NCBI RefSeq assembly: GCF_000364165.2
Contig: NZ_CP097810.1
Location: forward strand, 1,924,130 to 1,988,129
Direction: 5' to 3'
Origin: Clostridium sp. MD294
GTDB taxonomy: Bacteria > Bacillota > Clostridia > Lachnospirales > Anaerotignaceae
Length of the DNA: 64,000 nucleotides
Shown here: positions 40,974-50,069 of the stretch, piece by piece
Layout: each line of letters starts with the position of its first letter
How positions within the stretch are numbered: the first letter of the stretch is position 1
Made by a program: the position numbers and the translations under genes
The notes under the pieces: model-generated
Database searches by the model: none
Seen by the model: only the letters and a program-made list of their open reading frames with translations
Told to the model about the DNA's origin: nothing

Positions 40974-41924
40974 ATGAAACATATAACAGATACAAATATT
41001 ACACAGCAACAGCCTACAGCAGTTACAATAGGCAATTTTGACGGCTTGCATATGGGACATAGAGCTTTAATTCGTTTGACAAAACAGTTTGCAAAAGAAG
41101 AAGATTTAAAAAGCGTTGTATTGTCTTTTTCTCCTCACCCTATGTTTGTATTTGGAAGAAAGCCAGATTTTGCACTTGTTATGGCACCTTCTGAAAAAGA
41201 ATATATGATGAAAAAAATGGGAGTAGATATTTATATTGAATATCCTTTTAATAAAGAATTTTCCTCTATGACACCTGAAGAATTTGCTTGTAATTTGATA
41301 TTTGAACAATTAAATTGTAAAGTGCTTATTGTAGGAGAAAATTACAAATTTGGAAAAAATCAATCTGGAGATTATGAACTTTTAAAAGTTCTAGGGGAGC
41401 AAAGAGGTGTAAAAGTAATTTATGTACCTTCTGTATTATTTGAAGGAGATAGAGTAAGCAGCACAAGAATACGCCAATGTTTAAAAGATAAAAATTTAGA
41501 AGAAGCAAATCGTATGTTAATCTCTCCTTATTTTATATTAGGAGAAGTAGCACAAGGGAAAAAATTAGGCAGAACAATAGGATTTCCTACTGTCAATATT
41601 AAAGCACATACTAAAAAATTGTTTCCACCTAATGGTGTTTATGCTACGCAAACGCTTCATGATGGCAAACTATATTATGGTGTAACAAATATTGGTAGAA
41701 ATCCTACAGTTGATGGAACAACAAAAGTAGTAGAAACATATCTTTTTGATTTTAAAAAAATGGTTTATGGAGAAACAATACAAACCTATTTTTTTAAATT
41801 TATAAGAGAAGAACAGAAATTTCCTTCTGTAGAAGCATTAAGAGAGCAAATGGAAAGAGATGCAGAAAGTGCAAAAAAATATTTTGCTTCTAAAGAATAT
41901 GATTTTTGGCGTGAAAAACAGTGA
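40974..41924 (+). CDS. ribF: Bifunctional riboflavin kinase / FAD synthetase RibF
   Basis: 316 residues from ATG 40974 (AAAGGAG at 40961-40967); the open frame from 40932 overlaps truB. N-terminal adenylyltransferase: AVTIGNFDGLHMGHRALI (GxFDGxHxGH), LSFSPHPM, VGENYKFGKNQSGDYELL, VSSTRIRQCL. C-terminal kinase: GKKLGRTIGFPTVNI, PPNGVYATQTL, GVTNIGRNPTV. It makes FMN and FAD from riboflavin. Order truB-ribF is standard; rpsO follows with its own promoter. Confidence 0.96.
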   Translation: MKHITDTNITQQQPTAVTIGNFDGLHMGHRALIRLTKQFAKEEDLKSVVLSFSPHPMFVFGRKPDFALVMAPSEKEYMMKKMGVDIYIEYPFNKEFSSMTPEEFACNLIFEQLNCKVLIVGENYKFGKNQSGDYELLKVLGEQRGVKVIYVPSVLFEGDRVSSTRIRQCLKDKNLEEANRMLISPYFILGEVAQGKKLGRTIGFPTVNIKAHTKKLFPPNGVYATQTLHDGKLYYGVTNIGRNPTVDGTTKVVETYLFDFKKMVYGETIQTYFFKFIREEQKFPSVEALREQMERDAESAKKYFASKEYDFWREKQ

Positions 41925-41941
41925 TATTTATACAAACAGAC

Positions 41942-41970
41942 TTGTCAAGCATTAAAAAATGTGATACACT
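41942..41970 (+). promoter_or_regulatory. Promoter of rpsO
   Basis: TTGTCA (41942-41947), 17 bases, TACACT (41965-41970). Predicted start near 41977, leaving about 95 bases of leader before the rpsO ATG. Confidence 0.72.
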
Positions 41971-41976
41971 AAAGAG

Positions 41977-42072
41977 GCTGTAAAACCAATGCCCAGTATT
42001 TGGAAGCTCCGACCATTTACTTAGCGTTTGGGGATACGAAATATTATTATTATTTTAAGGAGGCTTTTTATT
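41977..42072 (+). promoter_or_regulatory. Structured rpsO leader, probable S15 autoregulatory RNA
   Basis: A GC-richer island, CCAATGCCCAGTATTTGG followed by AAGCTCCGACC and a GCGTTTGGGGATACG, lies between the rpsO promoter and ribosome site. S15 represses its own synthesis through such leaders in many bacteria. Short pairings (CCAA/TTGG around GCCCAGTAT; CTCC/GGGG) are visible but the full fold was not computed. Confidence 0.55.
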
Positions 42073-42336
42073 ATGCCAGCAATTAACAAACAAGAAATTA
42101 TACAAAAGTATGGAAGAACACCATCTGATACAGGTTCACCAGAAGTACAGATTGCGTTGTTAACAGCAAGAATTACATTGTTAACAGACCACTTAAAAAC
42201 ACATAAAAAAGACCATCATTCTAGACGTGGTCTTTTGAAAATGGTTGGTCAAAGACGTGGTCTTTTGAATTACTTAAAAGATAATGATATTGAAAAATAT
42301 CGTGAATTGATTAGTAATTTAGGATTAAGAAAGTAA
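42073..42336 (+). CDS. rpsO: 30S ribosomal protein S15
   Basis: 87 residues from ATG 42073 (TAAGGAGG at 42057-42064); a longer frame from 42028 lies inside the leader. [29 protein letters not shown], then [29 protein letters not shown] are the S15 signatures. It binds 16S rRNA helices 20-22 early in assembly and may repress its own mRNA. A hairpin (42350-42374) separates it from pnp. Confidence 0.98.
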   Translation: MPAINKQEIIQKYGRTPSDTGSPEVQIALLTARITLLTDHLKTHKKDHHSRRGLLKMVGQRRGLLNYLKDNDIEKYRELISNLGLRK

Positions 42337-42349
42337 AAAATAACAAGAG

Positions 42350-42374
42350 TAGAGAGGAGAATTTTTCCTCTCTA
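42350..42374 (+). terminator. Terminator-like hairpin after rpsO
   Basis: TAGAGAGGA / TCCTCTCTA, nine pairs, loop GAATTTT, followed by TTCTATTAT. The weak T-run suggests partial termination or processing between rpsO and pnp. Confidence 0.55.
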
Positions 42375-42398
42375 TTCTATTATCAAAACAAAAAGCGT

Positions 42399-42464
42399 CA
42401 CTATAGATTTCCAGCTTTGCAAACATATTGTGTTTTATGTTAATAAAGCTGAAGGTCTATAGTG
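42399..42464 (+). promoter_or_regulatory. Long hairpin in the pnp leader
   Basis: CACTATAGA (42399-42407) pairs with TCTATAGTG (42456-42464), and CAGCTTT (42412-42418) with AAAGCTG (42445-42451), leaving a 26-base loop. In enteric bacteria a leader stem cut by RNase III underlies PNPase autocontrol; a similar role here is inference. Confidence 0.6.
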
Positions 42465-42495
42465 CGAAAAAAGATTTATGTAAAGGAGATTTTTT

Positions 42496-44607
42496 ATGTA
42501 TAGAAGCTATACTATGGAATTAGCAGGCAGAACATTGACTGCTGAAATTGGCAGAGTAGCAGAATTAGCAAATGGTGCTGTATTACTTCGCTATGGAGAA
42601 ACTGTTGTATTAGTAACAGCAACTGCATCTGAAAAACCAAGAGAAGGTATTGACTTTTTTCCATTGAGTATTGATTATGAAGAAAGACTTTACTCTGTGG
42701 GAAAAATACCAGGAGGATTTATTAAAAGAGAAGGAAGACCTTCTGAAAAAGCAATATTGACTTCTAGGTGTATTGATAGACCTATGAGACCCCTTTTTCC
42801 AAAAGATTATAGAAATGATGTTAGCATTGTCGCTACAGTAATGGCGGTAGACCAAGACTGTTCACCAGAGGTAACTGCTATGATTGGTGCAGCTTTGGCA
42901 TTAAATATTTCTGATATACCATTTACTGACCCTGTAGGTTCTGTTAATATTGGTTATTGTGATGGGGAGCTTGTTGTCAATCCTACAGCAGAACAAAAAG
43001 AAACAACACTTTTATCATTAACAGTATCTTCTAAAAAAGATAAAGTAATGATGATAGAAGCAGGAGCTTATGAAATTCCAGATGATTTAATGATGAAAGC
43101 AATTCGTCTTGCACATGAAGAAAATGGAAAAATTGTAAAATGGATAGAAGAAATTGTTGAAAAAGAAGGAAAAGAAAAAGCACCTTATGAAGAACATATT
43201 ATTCCAGAAAACGTATATAATATCATTCGTGAATATATTACAGATGCTCGTATGGAAGAAGCAGTTTATGCAGAAAAGAAACAAGATAGAGATGCCAAAA
43301 TAAAAGCAATTACAGAAGAAGTCAATGAAAATCTTACAGAAAAATTGATAGAAGAAGTAGGAGAAGAAACAGATATTGTTACATTAATTGATGAAACAAT
43401 ATATAAATTTGAAAAAAATACAGTAAGAAGAATGATATTGAGAGAGCATAAACGTCCTGACGGTCGTGGCATTGAAGAAATAAGACCTCTTTCTGCAGAA
43501 GTGGATGTTTTACCAAGAGTACATGGCTCTGCTTTATTCTCAAGAGGACAAACACAAGCACTAACTGTTACAACATTAGGTGCAATTGCAGAAATGCAAA
43601 AGTTAGATGGATTAGATGAAACAGAAACTTATAAAAGATATATTCATCACTATAATTTCCCTGGATTTTCTGTAGGGGAAGCAAAATCTTCCAGAGGGCC
43701 AGGACGTCGTGAAATTGGACATGGTGCTTTAGCAGAAAGAGCATTGTTACCAGTTATTCCAAGTGAAGAAGAATTTCCATATGCAATTAGATTAGTTTCT
43801 GATATATTGAGTTCTAATGGCTCTACTTCCCAGGCAAGTATATGTGGTTCAACATTATCTCTTATGGCAGCAGGCGTGCCTATTAAACGTCCTGTAGCAG
43901 GTATTTCTGTTGGTCTTGTAACAGGAGAAACAGATGACGATTTTATAGAAATTACAGACATTCAAGGATTAGAAGACTTCTTTGGAGATATGGACTTTAA
44001 AGTGGCAGGAACACATAAAGGTATTACAGCAATTCAAATGGATATGAAAATAAAAGGCTTGACATTTGAAATGATTGAACAGGCTTTTGCACAAACAGGT
44101 AGAGCAAGAGCTTATATATTAGATGAAGTTATGACAAAAGCGATTGCAAAACCTAGAAAAGAACTTTCTCCATATGCTCCTAAAATTGCAACTATGACTA
44201 TTGATGTGGATAAAATTGCAGAAGTGATTGGAACAAGAGGAAAAGTAATTAAAAAAATTATAGAAGAAACAAACTGTGAAATTGATACAGAAGACGATGG
44301 CAGAATATTTATAAAAGGTAAAAATACAGATGATATTCAAAAAGCGATTGAAATGATTACTGGTATTGTAATGGAACCAGAACCAGGTAAAACATATAAA
44401 GGAACTGTAACGAGATTGATGGCATTTGGTGCTTTTGTTGAGATTGCACCAGGAAAAGAAGGACTTGTTCATATTTCAAAATTATCTCCACAAAGAGTAG
44501 CAAAAGTAGAAGATGTTGTTTCTGTAGGAGATGCGGTAAGAGTAAAATTACTTGAAATAGATAGTCAAGGTAGATTAAATCTTTCTGTAAAAGATGCAGA
44601 TAAATAA
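42496..44607 (+). CDS. pnp: Polyribonucleotide nucleotidyltransferase (PNPase)
   Basis: 703 residues from ATG 42496 (AAAGGAG at 42482-42488). Two RNase PH domains (first: RYGETVVLVTATASEKPREGIDFFPLSIDYEER read in parts; second: GRGIEEIRPLSAEVDVLPRVHGSALFSRGQTQ), the KH domain (IGTRGKVIKKIIEETN) and S1 domain (GTVTRLMAFGAFVEIAPGKEGLVHIS) are all present. It degrades RNA 3' to 5' phosphorolytically in the degradosome. Length and order after rpsO are standard. A long leader hairpin lies upstream. Confidence 0.97.
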   Translation: MYRSYTMELAGRTLTAEIGRVAELANGAVLLRYGETVVLVTATASEKPREGIDFFPLSIDYEERLYSVGKIPGGFIKREGRPSEKAILTSRCIDRPMRPLFPKDYRNDVSIVATVMAVDQDCSPEVTAMIGAALALNISDIPFTDPVGSVNIGYCDGELVVNPTAEQKETTLLSLTVSSKKDKVMMIEAGAYEIPDDLMMKAIRLAHEENGKIVKWIEEIVEKEGKEKAPYEEHIIPENVYNIIREYITDARMEEAVYAEKKQDRDAKIKAITEEVNENLTEKLIEEVGEETDIVTLIDETIYKFEKNTVRRMILREHKRPDGRGIEEIRPLSAEVDVLPRVHGSALFSRGQTQALTVTTLGAIAEMQKLDGLDETETYKRYIHHYNFPGFSVGEAKSSRGPGRREIGHGALAERALLPVIPSEEEFPYAIRLVSDILSSNGSTSQASICGSTLSLMAAGVPIKRPVAGISVGLVTGETDDDFIEITDIQGLEDFFGDMDFKVAGTHKGITAIQMDMKIKGLTFEMIEQAFAQTGRARAYILDEVMTKAIAKPRKELSPYAPKIATMTIDVDKIAEVIGTRGKVIKKIIEETNCEIDTEDDGRIFIKGKNTDDIQKAIEMITGIVMEPEPGKTYKGTVTRLMAFGAFVEIAPGKEGLVHISKLSPQRVAKVEDVVSVGDAVRVKLLEIDSQGRLNLSVKDADK

Positions 44608-44749
44608 TAGATAGTGACATAACAACGATAGGGCTGTACACAAAATGACAGAGTATTACTGTCTATTGTTGCAGTCCTATTATTATGTATAAATATTAAA
44701 AAAATGCCTATGCTAATGCTAATTCGTTTTGATGGGAGAATAGTGTATT

Positions 44750-46012
44750 ATGGTGATTATAAAAAAATTAGATAATGGTGTTAGAGTAGTGTTGGAAGAA
44801 ATTGATTATGTAAGAAGTATTTCATTTGGTATATGGGTAAAAAATGGTTCTCGCAATGAACAATCAGAATATAATGGTATGTCCCATTTTATAGAACATA
44901 TGCTTTTTAAAGGAACAGAAAACAGAACAGCAAAGCAAATTGCAGAAGAAATGGACGCTGTTGGAGGACAAATCAATGCTTATACCACAAAAGAATACAC
45001 TTGTTATCATACAAGAGTGTTAGATAAACATTTTGACAGAGCATTAGATGTCATAAGTGATATGTTTTTGCATTCTCGTTTTGCACAAAAAGATATTGAA
45101 AAAGAAAGAAATGTCATAATAGAAGAAATCAATATGTATGAAGATGCACCAGAAGAATTAGTACATGATAGTTTACAAGAAGCAATTTGGAAAGACAGTA
45201 GTTTAGGTCAACCTATATTAGGTACTGTAGAAAGTATTTCAAAATTTCATACAGAAAATATGAAAGATTTTTTTGAAAGTCGTTATCATACAGAAAATAC
45301 AGTTATTTCTGTAGCAGGACATTTTGATACAGAAGAAATGTTTTCAAAATTAAATAAAACATTAGGACAGTGGAAAAGAAAAAGTGATTTTGTATATTAT
45401 GATACCAAAACAATATATACACCTGATATTGTAAAAAAAGAAAAAGATATTGAACAAGTACATTTATGTATAGCTTTTCCAGCATTAGAAAGAGACCACC
45501 CTCAAAAATATGCCTTGGCAGTATTTAATACAATATTTGGGGGAGGCATGAGCTCTCGCTTATTCCAAAAGGTAAGAGAAGAAAATGGTTTGACATATAC
45601 TATATATAGTTATACTTCTGCTTATGTAGACAGTGGTTTATTTGCTATTTATGCTGGTATGAACCCTAATCAAACAGAAAAAGTAATAGAATTGATATTT
45701 GAGGAAATTAAAATGCTAAAACAGAATAAACTTTCTCAAAAACTAATTGATGTAACAAAAGAACAAATGATTAGCAATTTTATTATAGGACAGGAAAGTA
45801 CAGTAAATTTGATGACTGCTTCAGGTGCTTCTGTGCTTTTAAGAGGATTTGTACAAGATACAGAGGAAATATTACAACAAATTGAAAAAATAACAGCAGA
45901 AGACATACAAAATGTAATAGAAAAAATATTTGTAAAACAAAATATGAGTATTTCTATTGTAGGAAATATTAAAAATGTTTGTTTAGAAAAAGCACTGGAA
46001 AATACTTTCTAA
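44750..46012 (+). CDS. M16-family zinc peptidase (processing peptidase-like, MlpA/YmxG type)
   Basis: 420 residues from ATG 44750 (ATGGGAGAA upstream). The inverted zinc motif HFIEH is at residues 46-50 (HxxEH), the third ligand Glu falls in RNVIIEEINMYEDAPEE, and the second half has GGGMSSRLFQKVREENGLTYTIYS, the R/Y box of M16B peptidases. This is the active subunit type, cytoplasmic, found after pnp in Bacillus and Clostridia. The substrate is not established. A 142-base gap with several short dyads precedes it. Confidence 0.92.
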   Translation: MVIIKKLDNGVRVVLEEIDYVRSISFGIWVKNGSRNEQSEYNGMSHFIEHMLFKGTENRTAKQIAEEMDAVGGQINAYTTKEYTCYHTRVLDKHFDRALDVISDMFLHSRFAQKDIEKERNVIIEEINMYEDAPEELVHDSLQEAIWKDSSLGQPILGTVESISKFHTENMKDFFESRYHTENTVISVAGHFDTEEMFSKLNKTLGQWKRKSDFVYYDTKTIYTPDIVKKEKDIEQVHLCIAFPALERDHPQKYALAVFNTIFGGGMSSRLFQKVREENGLTYTIYSYTSAYVDSGLFAIYAGMNPNQTEKVIELIFEEIKMLKQNKLSQKLIDVTKEQMISNFIIGQESTVNLMTASGASVLLRGFVQDTEEILQQIEKITAEDIQNVIEKIFVKQNMSISIVGNIKNVCLEKALENTF

Positions 46013-46093
46013 TAAAATTGAATAACTTTGGAGAATATAATTGTGCGGAAAACCGCTTCATTTATTTATTATTTTCTAAAGGAGGTTGTATCT

Positions 46094-46303
46094 ATGAAAA
46101 ATATCAACTGGATAGTATTAACATTAGTTATCATAGGTGCATTAAACTGGGGACTAATAGGATTTTTTGGGTTTGATTTAGTGACATCTATATTTGGCGG
46201 TGCTTTTTTCTGGATTGCAAGAATTATATTTGCAGTAGTAGGATTAGCAGGAATATACGCATTAACATTTTATAAAGGCATATCGTCAACATCATCACGA
46301 TAA
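46094..46303 (+). CDS. DUF378 small membrane protein
   Basis: 69 residues from ATG 46094 behind a strong AAAGGAGG (46078-46085); two longer overlapping frames upstream lack such a site. Two membrane helices: WIVLTLVIIGALNWGLIGFFGFDLV (the LxxIGALNWGLxG box is diagnostic of DUF378) and IARIIFAVVGLAGIYALTFY. The function of the family is unknown. The gene stands alone between an M16 peptidase and dapF. Confidence 0.88.
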   Translation: MKNINWIVLTLVIIGALNWGLIGFFGFDLVTSIFGGAFFWIARIIFAVVGLAGIYALTFYKGISSTSSR

Positions 46304-46366
46304 TATTTTTAGGGGCAATACTGCCCCGCATAGGATAAAAAGTTACATAAAAAGGGAGTGTTTTTT

Positions 46367-47200
46367 TTGAAATTTACAAAAATGGAAGGCTGCGGAAATG
46401 ACTATATTTATATTAACTGTTTTGAAGAAACAGTAACAAATCCACAACAATTAGCAATAACAATGAGTGAAAGACATTTTGGTGTAGGAGCAGATGGCAT
46501 AGTTATGATAATGCCAAGTGAAGAAGCTGATTTTAGAATGAGAATGTTTAATGCTGATGGCTCAGAGGGAGAAATGTGTGGTAATGCCAGTAGATGCGTT
46601 GGAAAATTTGTATACGACAAAGGTTTAACAAATAAAACAAATATTTCTCTTAGTACATTAGCAGGTATAAAATATTTACAATTACATATTAAAAATGGTA
46701 TAGTAGATACAGTTACGGTAGATATGGGAGAGCCTATATTTGAAGGGAAAAAAATACCTACTATGAGTGATAGAGAATTTGTACAAAAAGAGGTGTTGTC
46801 AGCAAATGATAAAACATTTGAAATGACCTGTGTATCTATGGGAAATCCTCATGCAGTTACTTATGTAGAAAATACAGACAATTTTAATGTACAAAAATAT
46901 GGAAGTGTATTAGAAAGTAATCCGTTTTTTCCTAATAAAGCAAATATTGAATTTGTACAAATAATAGATGATACCCATTTAAAAATGAGAGTGTGGGAAA
47001 GAGGTTCAGGAGAAACAATGGCTTGCGGAACAGGCGCTTGTGCTACAGTTGTAGCAACAGCAAAAAATGGTATCTGTAAAAGAGAAGCTGATGTGATACT
47101 TTTAGGTGGTACATTGCATATTCAATGGAATGAGCAAAACAATCATATTTATATGACAGGAGAAGCAAGATTTTGTTTTGATGGTGTATGGCTAAAATAA
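46367..47200 (+). CDS. dapF: Diaminopimelate epimerase DapF
   Basis: 277 residues; TTG 46367 is the likely start, eight bases after AAAGGGAG (46351-46358), rather than GTG 46358, which lies in that site. Family marks: KMEGCGNDYIYIN at the start, the first catalytic Cys in NADGSEGEMCGNASRC, NPHAVTYVEN, and the second in RGSGETMACGTGACA. It converts LL- to meso-diaminopimelate for peptidoglycan and lysine. It is followed by dapL, which makes the LL-substrate. Confidence 0.96.
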   Translation: MKFTKMEGCGNDYIYINCFEETVTNPQQLAITMSERHFGVGADGIVMIMPSEEADFRMRMFNADGSEGEMCGNASRCVGKFVYDKGLTNKTNISLSTLAGIKYLQLHIKNGIVDTVTVDMGEPIFEGKKIPTMSDREFVQKEVLSANDKTFEMTCVSMGNPHAVTYVENTDNFNVQKYGSVLESNPFFPNKANIEFVQIIDDTHLKMRVWERGSGETMACGTGACATVVATAKNGICKREADVILLGGTLHIQWNEQNNHIYMTGEARFCFDGVWLK

Positions 47201-47267
47201 AACAACAACCAAAATCATATGATTTTGTATACATATACTTACGAAAAAAAGAAGGAGGAATTTTATT

Positions 47268-48506
47268 ATGAAAGAAAGTTATATTCAAAATTTGATTGCG
47301 GAAAGATTGGGAGGAAAAAAATTCGGAAAGGATACAGTAATTTATAAATTTGAAAAAATAAAAAGAGCAAGACGTCTTGCTGAACAGGAACACCCTGAAA
47401 TGGCTATGATTGATTTAGGCGTAGGAGAACCTGATGCTATGGCAGATGAAGGTGTTATTAAAACATTAGCAGAGCAAGCAGCAGTATGGGAAAACAGAGG
47501 ATATACAGACAATGGCATATTAGAATTTCAGCAAGCAGCAGCAGAATATATGAAAAAAGTATATCATGTAGAAGGAATTGACCCAGAAACAGAAATTTGT
47601 CATGCTATTGGTTCTAAACCTGCTCTTGCTATGATGGCACAATGTTTTATCAATCCGGGAGATGTAACACTTATGACAGTACCAGGATATCCTGTTATGG
47701 GTACTATGACACAGTGGCTAGGAGGAGAAGTTTATAATATACCTTTGAAAAAAGAAAATAGCTATTTGCCTGATTTAAAAGCCATTCCTAAAGATATTGC
47801 AAAAAAAGCAAAACTTCTCTATATCAATTATCCTAATAATCCAACAGGAGCTTTTGCTACAGAAAAATTTTTTAAAGAGGTCATTGCATTTGCTAAAAAA
47901 AATAGTATACTAATAGTACAAGATGCAGCTTATGCAGCATTAACATTTGATGGCACAAAGCCATTAAGTATACTTTCTTTAGAAGGAGCAAAAGATGTTT
48001 GTATAGAAGTTCATTCTTTGAGTAAAGCTTTTAATATGACAGGTTGGAGAATGGCTTTTGTAGTAGGAAATGCTCTTGCCATAAAAGCATTTGCAACAGT
48101 AAAAGATAATAATGACTCTGGACAATTTGCAGCGATACAATTAGCTGGTAAATATGCTATGGAACATACAGAAATTACAGAAGAAACAAATAAAAAATAT
48201 TCCCGCAGACATGATATGCTTGTAGAAACATTAACGAGTTTAGGCTTTGATGTAGTAAAACCAAAAGCATCATTTTATCTTTATTTTAAAGTACCAAAAG
48301 GAATAAAAGGAGGAGAAAGATTTAAAACAGGAGAGGACTTTAGTCAATATCTTATCAGAGAAAAATGTATTTCTACAGTACCATGGGACGATGTAGAACA
48401 TTGTGTTAGAATGACAGTAACATTTTTAGCATATGGTGAACAGGAAGAAAGACAGGTTATGGAAGAAATTAAAAGAAGACTTTCTGATGTAGAATTTGAA
48501 TTTTAA
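47268..48506 (+). CDS. dapL: LL-diaminopimelate aminotransferase DapL
   Basis: 412 residues from ATG 47268 (AAGGAGGAA upstream). A fold-type I PLP enzyme with DLGVGEPD near residue 50, a YTDNGI, NYPNNPTGA, QDAAYAAL and the PLP lysine in HSLSKAFNMTGWRM. Size and the G-E-P-D pattern fit DapL, which transaminates tetrahydrodipicolinate directly to LL-DAP, bypassing succinylase or acetylase steps. Placement beside dapF supports DapL over a general aspartate aminotransferase. Substrate cannot be proved from sequence. Confidence 0.88.
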   Translation: MKESYIQNLIAERLGGKKFGKDTVIYKFEKIKRARRLAEQEHPEMAMIDLGVGEPDAMADEGVIKTLAEQAAVWENRGYTDNGILEFQQAAAEYMKKVYHVEGIDPETEICHAIGSKPALAMMAQCFINPGDVTLMTVPGYPVMGTMTQWLGGEVYNIPLKKENSYLPDLKAIPKDIAKKAKLLYINYPNNPTGAFATEKFFKEVIAFAKKNSILIVQDAAYAALTFDGTKPLSILSLEGAKDVCIEVHSLSKAFNMTGWRMAFVVGNALAIKAFATVKDNNDSGQFAAIQLAGKYAMEHTEITEETNKKYSRRHDMLVETLTSLGFDVVKPKASFYLYFKVPKGIKGGERFKTGEDFSQYLIREKCISTVPWDDVEHCVRMTVTFLAYGEQEERQVMEEIKRRLSDVEFEF

Positions 48507-48523
48507 CAGTAGTAACAAAAACT

Positions 48524-48559
48524 AATTAGCGTGCCGAGTTTATCGGAACGCTAATTTTG
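48524..48559 (+). terminator. Terminator after dapL
   Basis: AATTAGCGT-G-CCGA, loop GTTTA, TCGG-A-ACGCTAATT form a 13-pair stem with one G/A mismatch, followed by TTGT. It separates dapL from hflX. Confidence 0.65.
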
Positions 48560-48586
48560 TACAAAATTATAGGAGTGAAAAATAAT

Positions 48587-49861
48587 ATGGCAAAACAAAC
48601 ACAACTTCATATATCAGAACAAACAAAAGAAAGAGTGATATTAGTAGCTGTAGATTTAGAAAATAATACGACGATGGATACAGAAGCTTGTTTAAATGAG
48701 CTAGAAGAACTAGTAAAAACAGCTGGTGCTGTTACAGTAGCAACAGTTGTGCAAAAAAGAGAAAGGATACATTCAGGCCATTATATAGGTAAAGGAAAAA
48801 TTGAAGAAATTAAAATGATGATACAAACTTATGATGCTTCTGGTATTGTTTGTGATGATGAATTGTCACCTGCTCAAATGAAAAATTTGGAGCAAATGCT
48901 TCAAACTAAAATTATGGATAGAACAATGGTGATATTAGACATTTTTGCTTCTCGTGCTATGTCAAAAGAGGGAAAAATACAAGTAGAATTAGCACAGCTA
49001 AAATATAGATTATCAAGACTTGCAGGTATTGGTGCATCTATGTCACGTTTAGGAGGAGGTATTGGTACAAGAGGACCAGGAGAAACAAAATTAGAAACAA
49101 ATCGTCGTCACATTAAAGACAGAATTGGAGAATTAAATCAAGAGTTAAATCAAATTCAAACACATAGACAGCTTTTAAGAAATCAAAGAAATAAAAAAGG
49201 AACACCATTATTATCATTGGTAGGGTATACAAATGCGGGAAAATCTACTTTAATTAACACACTTACAGATGCAGGCGTATTAGCAGAAGATAAACTTTTT
49301 GCTACATTAGATACTACTACTAGAAAAGTAAAATTACCTAATGGTACTGAAATATTACTTACAGACACTGTAGGTTTTATACAAAAATTACCTCATCATT
49401 TGATACAAGCATTTCGTGCTACATTAGAAGAATTAAATTTTGCAGATATTTTAATTCACGTAGTAGATGCTTCCAATGAAAATAGACAGGAACAAATGAA
49501 CATAGTGTATCAAACATTAAAAGGACTGCATTGTGAAACAACACCAGTGATAACAGTATATAACAAAATAGATAAAAATGTACAAACACCTTTGCCTATT
49601 GATAATATTGCAAGAGATAAAGTGGCAATTTCTGCTAAAACTAAACAAGGTTTAGATAGTATGCTTGAAAAAATAGAAACATTATTAAAAAGTTTTCGTA
49701 TAGCAATGAAAGTTTTTTTACCTTATACAGAAGGTAGTCTTTTAAATATGATACATGGAAAATGTGAAATTGTTGTAGAACAACATAGAGCAGAAGGGGT
49801 ATATTTAGAAATATATGCACAACAAGAAATGGAAAATAGATTGCAAAAATATAAAATATAG
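48587..49861 (+). CDS. hflX: Ribosome-associated GTPase HflX
   Basis: 424 residues from ATG 48587 (AGGAGTG at 48571-48577); the open frame from 48557 has no ribosome site. N-terminal HflX domain with VQKRERIHSGHYIGKGKIEEIK and DDELSPAQMKNLE, a Gly-rich linker GGGIGTRGPGETKLE, then the G domain: GYTNAGKSTL, DTVGFIQKLPHHLI and NKID. It splits stalled or hibernating 70S ribosomes under stress. Length is usual (410-430). Confidence 0.95.
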   Translation: MAKQTQLHISEQTKERVILVAVDLENNTTMDTEACLNELEELVKTAGAVTVATVVQKRERIHSGHYIGKGKIEEIKMMIQTYDASGIVCDDELSPAQMKNLEQMLQTKIMDRTMVILDIFASRAMSKEGKIQVELAQLKYRLSRLAGIGASMSRLGGGIGTRGPGETKLETNRRHIKDRIGELNQELNQIQTHRQLLRNQRNKKGTPLLSLVGYTNAGKSTLINTLTDAGVLAEDKLFATLDTTTRKVKLPNGTEILLTDTVGFIQKLPHHLIQAFRATLEELNFADILIHVVDASNENRQEQMNIVYQTLKGLHCETTPVITVYNKIDKNVQTPLPIDNIARDKVAISAKTKQGLDSMLEKIETLLKSFRIAMKVFLPYTEGSLLNMIHGKCEIVVEQHRAEGVYLEIYAQQEMENRLQKYKI

Positions 49862-49912
49862 TAATAAAAAGATATTTTAATAAAATATTTTGACAAATTA
49901 TTACTTTGTACA

Positions 49913-49946
49913 ACAGTATATTTCACAAAATAGTGTAATATACTGT
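49913..49946. promoter_or_regulatory. Long inverted repeat between hflX and the DUF6514 gene
   Basis: ACAGTATATT (49913-49922) and AATATACTGT (49937-49946) are perfect 10-base arms, with an inner CAC/GTG pair around AAAATA. No T-run follows. A TTGACA at 49890 and a possible promoter TTGTTG (49962)-17-TAATAA (49985) flank it, so an operator is possible. Confidence 0.5.
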
Positions 49947-50069
49947 CGTATATTATCTAATTTGTTGTAATTTGTACTATTTTGTAATAATATTTTAGTG
50001 GTATTTTATGTGAAAAGTCTATATAATATACTTCAGAAAATAAATACTCTAAATATAAAGGAGAGAAAC

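Noticed and set aside
44608-44749. Possible riboswitch or terminator between pnp and the M16 gene
   Set aside because: Short dyads (GACAG/CTGTC, ATAGGGCTG/CAGTCCTAT) are present, but I could not build a convincing terminator or a known riboswitch core.
46304-46366. GGGGCA/TGCCCC hairpin before dapF as a lysine-type control element
   Set aside because: Only a six-pair stem with no T-run; far too small for a lysine riboswitch.
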